In this document: positions 10,148 to 22,720 of the stretch, piece after piece | How the letters are laid out: each line of letters opens with the position of its first letter | Position numbering within the stretch: position 1 is the first letter of the stretch | Origin: Amanita rubescens | Lineage: Eukaryota; Basidiomycota; Agaricomycetes; Agaricales; Amanitaceae | Length of the DNA: 51,946 bases | Assembly: GCA_015039365.1 (NCBI GenBank) | Contig: WION01000371.1 | Location: 1 to 51,946 of the forward strand | Direction: 5' to 3' | Program-made: the position numbers and the translations under genes | Notes under the pieces: model-generated | Databases searched by the model: none | What the model was told of the DNA's origin: nothing | Seen by the model: only the letters and a program-made list of their open reading frames with translations

Positions 10148-12736
10148 ATGTCCGACATCGTACCCGGCAACATAGCCAACGACGACTCACCAAGGAGGAC
10201 GGGGGGTAACAAGGCTGCTCCACTCCACATGAACGACGTCCTTCGCCACTTTATTGAACAGCGACTAGTCAAGGGAGACTTCTGTATCCAACTGCACGAG
10301 GAACAGCCGCCGGTTCAACTTACACCAGCTGGCACGATGTCGATGTTCCGGAGACCGCCTATTGAAGTCGCATGGACTTCGCTCAACGAGAGCCTCAAAT
10401 CGACCTCAATATATAAGCCGCTCTGCAGGTTCCTGAACTTGCTCACAGACAGACAGTTATTGTTTATCCCCTGGGATTACAATACTGCAGGCGATGAGGG
10501 AGAACTGCTTCGACAGGATATTATCGTCCGTCAATGCTCAGCCTGAGGAAGTAGATCATTTCCTCAATGGTAAACTGGGCTTGGATGCGCTTCCAAACCG
10601 GTTTCGCCTCGCCAGTAAGAATGAATCAAGGATTTATTACTCCGATATTCAAATGGTTGGCGAAGTCAAGGTTTCCAATGCGCCTGAGGATTCATCCGTT
10701 TCGTTCGATGACTGCTACACAAATATTGAAATATCTGTTTCACTGTCTCGCGCTACCAACCACAGCATGCCTTCCACATCGGCTTCCTTGCTTACCGCGA
10801 TGGTTTTTATATCATTCGTTACTTTCCGGACAAAGCGTTCTTTTCGCAACTATACAAGTGGGAAGATAAACAGGCCGCATGGGATGCTTTGCGGGCTGCA
10901 GTAGCTGGCGTGAAGGACCGCCCTTTCACGACAAATCAATTTACGTCGATCGAGTCAACAAATCGTCAGAGTCGGGCGCGTTTGCAGTTTAACCGTTCGG
11001 GCGACTTCACCAGCTCCGACGCCCAAGTTTATCAACTATTTGACCTTCACCGAGGAGACGGTTGGCACCGCAACGCTTATGTCGGCATCGGATTTCGCTC
11101 TGCGAAGGATTGGAAGATAATAAAGCATTACTGGCACTGATACGGGCCGACGCTTTAACGAACTGGAAGTTTTCGAAAAGATCCATGAGCTGTCAAAGCA
11201 AAAGCGATGCATAGGCGGGCATTGTCAAAGTAGACTTGGATGAATCTGGGTTATTGGACATTGATGAAACGCCCACTCCAACACGTGGAATAGAGCGACA
11301 AGGCGTACTTATTGTTATGAAAACGCTCGGAATGGCGCTTGCGTCATGTACATCGGTTATGAAATTTTCAAGGTGATGTACGATCTAGTTGAGGGTAAAT
11401 GTTCATTTTTTTCGTATACAGCTCTCATGAGGTTCACTGTTGTGGTTAGTCCATCGGATGCTCGTCGAAGATCATGAAATTCTTCATCGTGATATCAGCT
11501 GGACAAATGTACTGATTGATGTTACTCATTCAGACAATAGTAAGCACGATGATTTTTGCGGTCGTCCCTTCATCGATGCCGTCCTGGGCATTGAGTAAGT
11601 TCCTCGTGTTGCTATAATAAGATCCTAGACTCAGGTTCAATGCAGGGAAAAAGAAAGGAAAGTGCATGCAACGTTATCGGATTTCGATTGCGCGCAGATC
11701 CTCAGCAGTTTGAAGCAATGTGACTCGGATCAGACGAGGGTGAAATTACGGTATGTAATGTATCACTCCACTAGATATAGGCTTATTGTTTCAAAAGGGA
11801 ACACCTATGTTTACAGCGAGGGCACTCAGTTTGGCACCAGCAAGGGTCAATCTCTTGCCTAAGGACTTTGAAGAGGCTTGTACCGGCGTGTTTCCGAACT
11901 GGTTCCACTGGCATTACTCAGCGTCAGGGAGAAGTATCTGCCTTCATTTCCGCCGTCAAACAGTTTGGAAACAAACGGCGTAAACTGGAGTATGTGAAAC
12001 ATGCACCAATGCATGACGCCGAATCCATCTTTTGGCTTATCGTGCTATTCTTTCTCCGAGCTTGCCCAAAGGATTACGATCCCAAGGATGATCCCAACGA
12101 GCGTCACCGTCGGGAAAGCCGCACCAAGACCTTCAAAGGTTTAGCGAGTAGCGACTGTCAACGCAGACGCGGATACTAGGAGTATTCCCAGAGTAGATGC
12201 GCTTCCTCCTCAACTTCATTGCTTTCTTGAAATGATCTCTCTCTTTGGAACGGTACTTTCTCCAAGCCTGGGATATCTTGACAATAATTGAAGGACATCG
12301 CTTCCACGCTCACAACTCTCTTCAATCCGTCCTGTTAAACGAAATCCATAAACTTCAAGCCCGTAACGACGAAATAGAGATAAACTCTGCTCCCCTAGGA
12401 GTCGACAATGTTTATGCATTGGTACCAAATTCCAGTTCTTATCTTAGTTCGAAAAGAGTAGCCCTCGGTGGTGACGAAGACAATGCAAGAGAGAGTAAAA
12501 AGCGAAAGATGGCAGACAATGTGGCTCAGAGCAAGGCCCCTACCAGCGTTGCGGGTAGGGCAGACAACCAAGCGACGAGCAGTACCATTTCTTTGCCCGA
12601 ATTCATCGCAAATGCTATTGACCGCGATCGCCAGAGCAAATCGTGGTTCATGGGTGACGAAGGATATGTCGACTATCCGTTTACGCAAGCAGGACCTGAG
12701 CTGACGAAGAAAGTGTTGGGGAATAGGAGACAGTAA
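10148..12736 (+). pseudogene. FunK1 fungal-type protein kinase, decayed
   Basis: FunK1 hallmarks are spread over several frames: GEVKVSNAPEDSS (about 10660), AFHIGFLAYRDGFY (about 10765), QLYKWEDKQAAWDAL (about 10855), EDHEILHRDISWTNVLID (about 11467-11520; HRD at 11485-11493), TLSDFDCAQ with DFD in place of DFG (about 11670), HDAESIFWLIVLFFLRA (about 12013) and a lysine-rich tail ending VLGNRRQ at 12736. FunK1 kinases are an expanded family in mushrooms with this HRDISWxN loop. Frame changes near 10490 and between about 10680 and 10800, and a one-base shift at about 11140 (HYWH/TGRRFNELEVFE), are not explained by GT..AG introns, so the gene is most likely inactive. The N-terminal 130 codons from MSDIVPGNI are intact. 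Confidence 0.75.
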
Positions 12737-12834
12737 AACAGTAGAATCGTCTCGGAGGATGTGGTCAGACCGATAAATTTGTGTCTTTTTTGAATGCCGT
12801 CAATCCTACAAGTAACGATTACTACGCTGAAAAA

Positions 12835-13404
12835 CTACCACACAGAAATGGACTCGCACTTGACGTCCATAAAAGCAGTCCCAGATTCCTGTCCCTGTCT
12901 AACCTCAGAGCTGAGTAGGGAGCTCAGCACGAAAGACGTCTGAGCACCAGTATCCCAAAGGCACAAAACATCACTGAATATGTTCGAGGGTGGCGTATTC
13001 AGAATCATCGTCAAGCGGCTTGACGGTGCAAGTGGCCGTGATGAACGAGAGCTTGTTCACAGCGGTGTCGTTGGAACCCAGACGGAGGTGTATGGATCTG
13101 GAAGGGGTTTTCCAGGAGGGAAAGCTTCTTTTGTCATGGCTCTGAGACGCTCCCTGCGCTCTTTCGATTTGGGATCTACACTAGGGGATGATTTGGGTAC
13201 GAAGGTGGATGTGTACGAAAGTGTCGATCTTCCGCTGGGGGATGGCATTTCCTGGCTCAACTTTACCAACGCCGCGCGTTTGGCTACAGCAGAGGGAGCG
13301 GGATTTGTACCGCGATCCTCCTCTAATCGCTTGACAACGTCAAGGACGGCATCGATTCGGATGACGCCCAAGGAAGGAGGGTTCGAGATCGTGGCTGGAG
13401 GCAT
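12835..13404 (-). pseudogene. Retropepsin-like (aspartic protease) gene relic
   Basis: Reading the minus strand from the ATG at 13404, a 115-codon frame (MPPATISNPPSLGV to PDPYTSVWVP) is followed, one frame over, by NKLSFITATCTVKPLDDD (about 13050-13000). A further shift gives VLCLWDTGAQTSFVLSSLL, with the DTGA codons at 12954-12943. LWDTGAQTS is the active-site type of retropepsin-like aspartic proteases, found in Ty3/gypsy Pol and in stand-alone fungal genes. The frame stops at 12837-12835, far short of a full protease. Two shifts and the truncation mark a relic. No reverse transcriptase, integrase or long terminal repeat is seen nearby, so a stand-alone gene is as likely as a retrotransposon. 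Confidence 0.45.
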
Positions 13405-14008
13405 TGTACAAAGCGGTGGTGGTTAGCGATTTTCGAGGGCGTGGCGTGACGTGACGACGTCACACGACTCATAAATATTAATTTCCCTCATCGAATAAAT
13501 ACCGGTTATTCCTGCCTTTAATAGTAAGTTTAACTGATGTGAACTCCTATCAACTGGCACTAAAGCCAGCCCAAAACCAGGGTTCAAATGACAGTCAATG
13601 ACGGTTATGTTCGACAGCCACTGTTGGATCTGTTGGACACCAGGCAATTGGATGGATGGGGAAAACCTGTGGCTGCAATCGCGAAGGTCGTTCGCCTCTC
13701 CAAACTCGCGGGAGAATCCGGCCACTACAAGATGAATACACGTGGCATTGAATCCGAAATTTAAACAGCAAACAGCACCTTTCCCTATTATATTCGAAAA
13801 TAGCACACAAGCAGAGAATCAGTTTTTTAATCAGCTAGCCGCACTCGACTCCGATTGCCATTCCAAGTCCACGCCATATCAAATAAACATCAGCCTTTAC
13901 GCAGACATATTACGCGACAAGCGATGTCAAGTCAATATAATCACCGACGGGAAAATGTTGATATAAATATAGGAACGCCAACGCCACGCGTCTCCTTTCC
14001 CCCATCAG
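13405..14008. other. Intergenic, no gene recognised
   Basis: About 600 bases downstream of the HCNGP-like gene. It contains only short conflicting frames and A/T-rich stretches; no repeat or RNA gene was recognised. Confidence 0.4.
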
Positions 14009-15423
14009 TCACCCGCGCCTTGACAATTGTCTTAAATAAGAATTAGATGCGGCATCCCCACGAGCGGGATAAGGATGAAACCGCTGTCTTGGCCTTGACC
14101 CCGCATCAGAGTGGCGCTGTGAGTAATAAGGGTTCTCTCTCCCCTTGAGGTGCTGTGATTGTGATGGCTGTTTTGAGGCAGAACGTGTGGGTACAGATGA
14201 AGGGTTTGTAAACTCGATATGGCTGCGCTTTGATGAAGATTGGGCAGCCGATTGTTGTTCGTAACGCTTCTTTTGCTGTTCAGCTTTTGGAAATTGCAAC
14301 CGCGGCGCGGCAAGCAGGATCGTGTGTGGGGGTATAGTTTCGGCCGCCACGATCGCGTGGGTTATTTATGGTTGATGAAAGGGTGGGTGGTAGCAGGGAG
14401 GAGGTCGACGAATTGGGATGATGTTTGTGTTCAAGCACCAATCGATGACGGGGACAAACGAGGCGATTAAAGCAGCCAAAAAGATCATTTTTCTTGGCAT
14501 GAACAGGGGACATTGATTGGACGACGCCTGAGGAACGTACCAATATTGTCCGCAAACCATTCACCCCTAACATCATTAGGGTCCCATATATCACGAGGAA
14601 AATTGGTAGTCCGCTCGTCAATGTCGACAAATTCGACGAGTTTGGCGTATAGGTGAGGATTGCGGAACGATCTATTGGACATCAAGGAGTCGTTGAAGTG
14701 TTTGGGATTATCTGGGTCCCGCTTCAACTCGCGAAAGTGAGCCAGCTTGGTCTATGAAAGCGTTAATTACGAAAAGGCTGATTTAGATTCGTGACTCACA
14801 GCTATTGCGGGATCACAAGGTTGTTGTGTCTCTGGAGGGATACCCCAATCCTTGAGGCCGGGGATAGGTGGGGGACGGAGAAGTTGACGTATGCGTGTGA
14901 TCTCGTCGATAGGTTCCCTTGATGTATTACTATGGCTACCAGAGGAACCGGGATCCACCGGAGAGGATGATCTTGAAATCGGGGGTTGCGGTGCAGGGCT
15001 CTCATCTGCTGGCCTCGGAGAAGCCTCGTGCGTGATATCATCGGATATGTGAGCTCGCGCATGTATTTTCAGCGAAGTTGTCGACCGTTTGATGATAACT
15101 TGTGATTTGGGTATACGCCGGGCTAAAGTATAAAAATGTCCAACGAATCGCAAGAGGAGATGTAAGGTTGACGTACACTCTGGAGAATTTTTATGGATCG
15201 CCTTCAGTGACTTATCCTAACGGAGGCGGAAAGAATAGGCAGCAAAGAGGGAAATAGCCAGGGGATGAAGAAAAGAAGAATCTCACATTTGTGACGTAGA
15301 TGTCCTTGGAAGGTGATTTATCTTCTGACTCGCTTTGGGAATCGTCTCCGTATGCTACAAGATCTTTTATGTGTGCTATTAGTGGATTTTTTCGTCGCCA
15401 CTCAAGCGAAACTCACCGCGCAT
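14009..15423 (-). CDS. HCNGP / SAP30-binding-protein-like nuclear regulator
   Basis: The ATG at 15423-15421 opens a 7-base coding exon that splices to [17 protein letters not shown]. Later exons give [11 protein letters not shown], an acidic/proline-rich middle, [12 protein letters not shown], and the family core (about 14730-14540): [52 protein letters not shown]. An intron of about 255 bases follows, then the basic C-terminus ([20 protein letters not shown]) to the TGA at 14011-14009. The FRNP..Y.KL and TN(Y/F)P.D..DP signatures define HCNGP/SAP30BP proteins, which act in the nucleus in transcription and splicing-related complexes. No break is visible. Its ATG is 55 bases from that of GPI8 on the other strand. 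A decayed partial copy lies at 42.4-42.9 kb. Confidence 0.85.
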
Positions 15424-15478
15424 TTTCGCCGCTGCGAGTGGTGGTGGTCGCGTTCAACGAAATTTGAAACTCCGCTCG
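15424..15478. promoter_or_regulatory. Compact bidirectional promoter/leader between HCNGP-like gene and GPI8
   Basis: Only 55 bases lie between the two divergent start codons (minus ATG at 15423-15421, plus ATG at 15479-15481). Both 5' leaders must overlap each other or the opposite coding region. No TATA-like element is visible in the interval. Confidence 0.6.
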
Positions 15479-16955
15479 ATGTTACTCGCCTCCGTTCTTC
15501 ACTTCCTGAGTTGGCTGTCAATATGGTCGTTGGCTACGAGCGTAGCCCAGGAAGACGCCGTTAAAACTTTCTTTGGCACCCATACAAATAACTGGGCCGT
15601 ACTTGTTTGTTCATCCCGTTACTGGTTTAACTACAGGGTTCGTGGGTCCCTACTCAGATCTGTGATGATGCCAAACTCATAGTTATTATTCCCGTAGCAC
15701 ATGGCCAATGCATTGGGAATGTGAGCAAACTGAAACTCCGCGCATTAACTCACCCTGAAACCATGGAATAGGTATCGCACCGTTAAGAGACTGGGCATTC
15801 CAGATTCGAACATCATTCTCATGCTCGCAGACGACGCATCATGTAATGCGCGGAACAAGTTCCCTGGGAGCGTATATGCGAATCCAGGGCGCCATTTAGA
15901 TTTGTATGGGGATAATATTGAAGTGGATTATCGAGGCTATGAAGTCACGGTCGAGAACTTCATCCGCGTTCTCACAGGTTCGTCCTTTTTTCGTATGCGG
16001 CGTTCGTTTCAGTAGTAACAGTTTGATCAAGGTCGTGTGGACCCTTCCGTTCCCCGTTCCAAACGTCTTCTGACGGACGAACGTTCAAACGTATTCGTAT
16101 ATATGACTGGCCATGGTGGGAAAGAATTTCTGAAATTCCAAGATAACGAAGAAATCAGTGCACACGACATAGCTGATGCCTTTGAACAAATGTATCAAAA
16201 GAAAAGGTCCGTAAGCTACTGTCTTTCGGGCACATTACTTACACGCTTCTTGACAGGTATAACGAAATCTTCTTCATGATCGATACATGCCAAGCGAACA
16301 CGATGTATACCCAGTTTCGCTCTCCCAATATACTAGCCACCGGCTCATCCATGCTTGATGAGAGTTCTTATTCAGCAAGTTTCATTCTCTGGACATTACA
16401 CTTTCTACTAACGGGTTTTACCATTCTAGTATGCAAACGATCAAGATATCGGAGTAGCAGTTATTGATGCTTATACGCACTACGTCTTGCAGTTCATGGA
16501 AGCTATTAATAAAACGAGTCAGAAGACAATGCGAGATCTCGTGAGTTCCGTTGCTTTTCACTTCCCTCGCTTTTTTTTCCGACGGCTTCTCGATACAGTT
16601 TGACTCTTACGACGTAAACAAGATCGGCTCGCACCCAGGCGTCAGAGACGACCTTTTCAAACGACCCCTTGACCAGACTTTGATCACGGACTTTTTTGGA
16701 GGCGTAGCCCAGGCTGAGGTCGTTACCGAAGATGGGATCAAGTCGCTTCCGGATCCTTTTCCCATCGACGACAGTCAGGGTGAATCTGAAGTGACACCGA
16801 GGCGACAAATTAATTCACCCCCCTCGGTCGCGCGGACCGCACTACATTCACCGCTGTCAGGGCTGGGTCATGACAGATGGAGAGACACTCGAGCATGGGC
16901 TGCCCTGTTGTTCTTCGCAATGCTCATTGGATGGGCGAGTTGGCGAGGAAAATAG
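15479..16955 (+). CDS. GPI8: GPI-anchor transamidase catalytic subunit (GPI8/PIG-K)
   Basis: The ATG at 15479 starts [20 protein letters not shown], a signal peptide, followed by [20 protein letters not shown], the start of the C13 peptidase domain. Family motifs follow: [36 protein letters not shown], the catalytic His in [14 protein letters not shown] (about 16105), the catalytic Cys in [13 protein letters not shown] (about 16272-16310) and [20 protein letters not shown] across an intron. The C-terminus carries one membrane span ([14 protein letters not shown]) and stops at 16955. This ER-membrane enzyme cleaves the GPI attachment signal and transfers the protein to GPI. All exons join in frame with short introns; both catalytic residues are present. 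An essential housekeeping gene, divergent from the HCNGP-like gene. Confidence 0.95.
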
Positions 16956-19900
16956 ATTTTTATTGGGTCAGTCTGTGTGGGTTCGTCGTTCGTCGTTCTT
17001 GTCACCCTCATTATTATTATTTGTAGAAGGCAGCTCCCTTGTGCTTCTTTTCGTAAATGAATACTTGCAATCGAGACTGATGGCAATACCCAATCTTAGG
17101 GACGTGCGAACGCTTCCGCAATGTCAATTCTCCGCGAAGTATCTTTAAGTATTCGGTCTATACAACGGTTGGATCCGGTCCGACATGCGGATACGTTATG
17201 GTAACCCTGCTGCTGGACATGAGATGGCGACCCTGTTGCACGAGGTGCATAGTCCGGTGGGGCTTGTATCTCCCGCTAGGGTCCCAACAAATGCTAAGAA
17301 AGCGCTTGAGACCGCAGCGCATATGGTCCCCGAGGCCGAGTAATATTCGCGGGTAAAACCTACTTGCTTATTTCATCCAACTGAGCGTTCGCGGGAATTC
17401 GCTTGTACTCGAAATTGGAAAGCTCTTTGACACCTGATACTGTTGACACGTTGCCGTATGTCGTGAGCATGTCAAACTTTGAGCTTTTCACCTTGTTAAT
17501 GTTTTGAGTCAGAACGGCTGTAGTTGGTGGGGTGGAAACATTTATCTGTTTTTTTTACACGCCCTTGTCGAGATAAAGTTATTGACGCGCTATTCAGGAA
17601 CTGATAAGAGATGAAAGGTTTCTAGAATTCCGAGGCAAGTCAAGGGCTTCGTTCGTGTTTCACATGTTGTTAACCCCAACCTTTTCGTCCATTGGGATGA
17701 ACCAGTATATATCCCTTTAACTTTGCCCCGTTGGAAACCTGGGAATTCTACACTTTCGGACAGGCTGTGCCGGTGATTCGCAACGTCAACTGTCCTGGGA
17801 ATCGATTGATACATAATAGTCCCAAATGTCATATCTTTGTCATCGTCTGCGGCGCAAGCGAGAATAAGTACCCAGTAACCACATCGTCTCGATTCGCTCA
17901 ACACTAGAAGTTGCTATATCGTGCTGATCAATACACAGTCTGGCACATTCTCCGTTGACCTTATCGTGCGTATTCATTAAATAGATCAGGGCAGCCAGAA
18001 ACATAACGTATGATGGCTGGAATAATTTTGTCACACGGCAAAGGTTATAAAATGAGCGCATAACCTATTCATTGGACACGTTGACGAGCACTTATTTATC
18101 ACTACACGTGGCCGACAAGGACCCTATCTCTTACATGACGCAGAACCGGTATTGAGCGTCCTTCACAGAGTCAACAAAGAACTCAGCGAAACTGTTGTGA
18201 GGTCCGACGTCAAGTCTCAGGGTGACACGGCTACCTTATACCTTAGGGCATCCATCAATCAACCGCATTCTATGAATAGGGCACGTCACTCGCGCGGACT
18301 TTAAGCCCTGACGAATGTTTTCGAAGGGGCTAGAAGCCTGTCCAATACTTGCACAAGACCTGGAGCGGCCTTTAGAATTGAGCATGGGCGGGGATGGAAG
18401 GGCCATGTGCCACTCGGCATCCTGGCAGTTGTCCGACCAAACTGATGAAATGACGTTGTTTGACTCAGATCTGGCGGAGCGTTGCGTTAACTGCTTTCAT
18501 CTGGCCCAGGAGATAGGCGCATACAAATGGATACATTACATCGCGCAGGGCTCTGCCGCTATGCGAAAAAACAGACACCCATATGAATCGGGTCCACCAC
18601 CCTATGACATATGCTGTTAAATCCCGTTTCAATAGAAAAAGGCTGTTAAAGAGATTTCAGAATCAGGTGGTGATCAGTTTTCATATCCGCCGACACCGGC
18701 TGCCACTGCAAACTCTGGTTAGCGCAATCTAAATTGAAAGCTTTCCTTAGGCGAAGGCAAAGATAAGTCGTCAAAGTTGGATATTAGGGTAGAGGTAGTA
18801 TCAAGCTTCCCGGGCTTGACAGGTACCCAGGATGAGAACCCGCCAATACAATAGTGTTGTATTAGTGTGGGACTGGCTGGCACGGCGAAAAAGACTTACA
18901 TACATATTACGACTCGCCCGAGATAGTAAAGTGCGCCTTTCGGGTGGAGATTAAGCGTTTTGATCGCGGACTAAAATTCAAGTGACCGTCTGACACATGG
19001 GGATCGAAGACCCGAACGTGGTCGAGAAGCTTAAACCACGTCTTATTTGGGTTTGCATCGTCCCAGCGCGGTAAGTTTGACGGTCGGCGCGACAAGATAT
19101 GCTGGAAGTCGAATTATATATGGAAGTAGGCGGTGGTAAAAATTCCTCCTGTCACTCCGGACCCGTCCACACCGGTGTTCAAGATGCCAGGGTCGCAGAT
19201 TATATTACCATCAATTTTCAAACAAGGGGTTCAGTAGGCCGATCGGCCATTGACCGTCGACCATTAGTCGCCCATAGAAAGGCTGATGTGACGTGTCCGA
19301 GGTCTCTTTTTTCAGCTTATGGCTTTGGCGCTGTCAAGTTCGTCCTGCTCTGAGGTATGGTTTAATTTTACGAGCGCTAGGTATGTACAACAGTTGTGTA
19401 TTCAATTTACCCTAGCATCTCACCCTTATACTGTGCCATAATTTCTTACGAATATTTGCCTTATTCAGTACCGGCGGCAACTTATTGAATTAGGTACAAG
19501 GAGCCTATTGATGACGACCCGCTGACACCTGCCTTTGACTCCGCGCACTCCCCGCGACCTGACAATTGCCAAATCCTCCCGGTTACCTCAATCCAGTCTT
19601 ATATAAACGTTGAGATTTAGAATCCGTTTTAGCCCCCGCCCTTCCCTTTTATCTCCCTGCCCACCATCCAAAACCCCGTCTGACAATTTATCCCCTCAGG
19701 ACAACTACCTACTGGTGTTCCAACCTTGAATTGAGATCCATGACGACCAGTCAAGTCTATAGCGTGAGTAAAGTTCCTTTCTCTTTCACAACATATTTTC
19801 CAGATTTGTATATACCATTCCTCTCCATTCTTCATCACCTGATAGCCGCCAGATACTTAAACAGTTTTCTTTCCGTCCATACCGGAACTCAAGATGAGTC

Positions 19901-19962
19901 AGAGTGCTAAATGACAGCATTAGCACAGGTCTCTTCAACCTACCTCAGGGCGACCCCCAAGA
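16956..19962. other. Gene-poor 3 kb interval
   Basis: Between GPI8 and the Tup1-like gene no known protein, RNA or transposon signature was recognised on either strand. Open frames of 60-105 codons exist (for example 18315-18620 plus, 17590-17904 minus) but have no recognisable motif. The last part (about 19600-19960) is probably promoter and 5' leader of the Tup1-like gene; a possible spliced leader begins at the ATG at 19740. Confidence 0.45.
17185..17343 (+). other. Short open frame, possible gene remnant
   Basis: A 52-codon frame from the ATG at 17185 to the TAA at 17341-17343 reads MRIRYGNPAAGHEMATLL and ends THMVP-like residues (AAHMVPEAE). Its composition looks protein-like, but no family is recognised and no partner exon was found. 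It may be the C-terminal end of a lost gene. Confidence 0.2.
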
Positions 19963-22246
19963 ATGCACGCTAGTCATGCAAGGATTCAGGACTCGTTTGA
20001 CATCATTCGCCAAGAAATGGAGTCCACAACCGTCGAATTGGAAAAGTTGCGGGCGCAGCGGGACGATTACGAGTCGCAAGGTAAGCTTTTATCGCAGAAT
20101 GCTAGAATATGAGCATAAGCGAAGCTACGCTCATATCTACGTAACTTGAAACATGTGGCCAACGCATCTTCACAGTAAATACACAAGTCCACGAACTCGG
20201 TATCCTGCGACGTTCGTTCTACGACCTCGAGACTCAACACGTCCAGCTTCGAAAACAGTACGAGGAAGAAGTCCACCGTCTACGGAGCGAAATATCTCGT
20301 TTTCGAGGAACGCGACCTATTTCCAGAAGCGGGAGTTTGCTAAACGTTGCACCCAATAGCAATATCCCTTCTGATTCCCGTGATATCGGCAGGGATCGCG
20401 TGGAGCGGGAGCAGCGGATCCAAATGCCACCGTTGTTTGGCAGGGTGATGGAACCAGAGAGAGATATGGACCGCTTGACAGATCACCGTAACGCTAAACG
20501 TCTCAAGTCGCGACCCGATCAGACCGAGGACTCTCCCATCCGCATGGAATCTCCACCAAAGCAGGTGACAATCAATGCGATGGGGCCACCTGGTCTGATG
20601 ACGTCGACATCCCCGAAATCCGCTGTAACTCCACACAGTGATTGCCCTACTGGAATCGGCCCTAACCAGTTTCAAGAAGTTCAGAATAATGACGGCAATT
20701 GGTCTGTTGTACATAATTCAAAAGTCCCGAAGGTGCTCGACGTTTCTCTCTTGCACACGTTCACACACGGCAGGTATGTAATTCTCTACATCAACCTTTC
20801 CCTTGAGAGTTATTCTCTCAGCGCCCGTTCCTGTTTGTTGATATCCGTTTCAATCCCGTACTGATGATTATTCCGTTACTTTATAGCGTCGTGTGCTGTG
20901 TACAGTTCTCTCCAGATGGCAAGTATGTTGCCACAGGATGCAACCGATCGGCCCGCGTTTACGACGCCAAGACGGGACTACAGAAATGGTACGTGATTAG
21001 TATATGCCACATTAAGAAGGTTGTGGACGGCACGCTTACTTTGCAACGTTTGCTCCGCATTGCCTTTCCCAATCCCGCGCGCGCTTGCCTTGCCTTGTCA
21101 ACACAGCTGTCTCGTTGACGATAGCGTTGCTGGGATGGCCGGAGACCTTTATATTAGAAGTGTGCGGTTCAGCCCTGACGGCAAATATCTTGCGACGGGT
21201 GCCGAAGATCGCAAAATCAGGGTGAGTATTATTAACTTTTTCGTGAGGACGTGTTTCCCCGCAAGCATTAGCCTTGTCTTCTTCGCTTCCTGACATATGT
21301 CACGTTACACAGATCTGGGATATAGCCAAGAAGCGAGTATGGAAGATCTTTGAGGGACACGAGGAAGAAATTTACTGCCTAGACTTCTCGCGTGATGGAC
21401 GGTTGATAGTATCAGGATCGGGGGATAGGACAGCGCGCATATGGGAATTGGAATCTAGACATCGCAAGGTGTTCACCATTCCCAGGTTGGATGACGGCGT
21501 GAATACACCAGACGGAGGAGTTACGTCCGTGGCGGTGTCGCAGGATTCACGTCTTCTCGCTGCTGGCAGCCTGGACTCGGTTACCCGCATCTGGGATGTA
21601 GCAACGGGCCATCTCCTGGCTCGGCTCAAGGGCCACGCCGATAGCGTCTATTCGGTCACGTTCTCAGCTGATGGCCGAGGGCTCGTCAGCGGTAGTCTAG
21701 ACAAGACACTCAAGTATTGGGACATAACTCCCGTTATCCAAAAGTTGCAGCAAGGCCCTAGTCCCAAGATGGGAAGCACAACCGCACCGTTGGAAAAGCC
21801 GCTGACGCTGCAGAGCTCTGCCAACTTGGTGGGGCACAAGGTACGCCGCACGTGTCCTCCACGTTTACGATTGCGCCACTAAACGCTATGGCCAGGATTT
21901 CGTGCTAACAGTGGCTGCCTCCAAGGACGGTAATTGGGTGGTGTCTGGGTCTAAAGACCGATGTGTCCATTTTTGGGATGCACGAACAGGCGACATGCAG
22001 TTGTCTTTGCAGGGTCATAAGAATTCTGGTCTGTTATGTTTACATCCATTCAATCGACATCACTCAAGGGCTTCCTCTCTCAGTGATTTCATTGGACTTG
22101 AACCCTATGGGTGGATTACTTGTAACGGGAAGCGGGGATCATCTCGCCCGGATATGTAAGTGTGCTTTCCCTATCTTGTCTGAGCTGTGGGTAACGCCAA
22201 ACCTGTCTCTTTAGGGAGTTATACATACAGACCGCAGACCATATGA
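19963..22246 (+). CDS. TUP1: Tup1-like transcriptional corepressor
   Basis: The likely start [19 protein letters not shown] is at 19963. The N-terminal coiled coil ([20 protein letters not shown], then [17 protein letters not shown]) matches the Tup1 tetramerisation/Ssn6-binding domain. A low-complexity middle follows, then WD40 blades: [121 protein letters not shown] and [20 protein letters not shown]. The TGA is at 22244-22246. Introns lie before the first blade, in the TGLQK segment, after KIR, after VGHK, after GHKNS and in RIW. Tup1 with Ssn6 represses glucose-repressed and many other genes in the nucleus. Some conserved spots are unusual (VVHNSKVPK where VFNP.. is expected), so this may be a divergent paralogue. 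An alternative upstream first exon is possible. Confidence 0.85.
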
Positions 22247-22414
22247 CGATACCATTTTACACAGCATCAACAGTCTTTACGTTGTAACTTATTTTCATTA
22301 CAATCACGTATATATACATCGAGTTTGGTATAGACATCAACATCTTAGTTAGCAATCAATTCAATACCATCGCTTCATGCATGCATTACACGACGTGTTT
22401 TGTGTTGCTTGTTG

Positions 22415-22720
22415 TCATTGATAGTACAGTTCCTGGTTAGGCGACTCAATTAGTGCAGGATCATCACCTCCGTCTGTCAACAATGGTGAAACAACCCCAT
22501 ACGGACACGCGGTCCTGACTAGTAGAGGACACCATTTCAACAGAGAAAGTGCAGTGTGGACATGGTATGGGCAAGAAAGTGCGTACAACACATGGACATG
22601 CAAAGGACGTGCAGTCGCAGGCGAGTTGATTTTGAGGATGTCGATCTATGTTGAAAACCTGAACCAGCATTACTAAGAGGTCCGATTTGCCGGCTTTGAA
22701 CGACGTAGAGAAGTCGTCCC
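22415..22720 (-). pseudogene. GH27 alpha-galactosidase 3'-end relic
   Basis: On the minus strand, PYGVVSPLLTDGGDDPALIE (about 22505-22445) matches the C-terminus of the intact GH27 gene at 24.6 kb ([15 protein letters not shown]). Nucleotide similarity continues into the 3' flank: the stretch around 22300-22370 resembles 24505-24585 and the stretch at 22465-22500 resembles 24680-24715. Upstream exons are missing or unrecognisable. It appears to be the decayed remainder of a duplicated GH27 gene beside the Tup1-like gene. Confidence 0.55.

Noticed and set aside
13423..13806. 127-codon minus-strand frame
   Set aside because: No recognisable motif, no coding-like exon pattern, and A/T-rich interruptions; probably chance.
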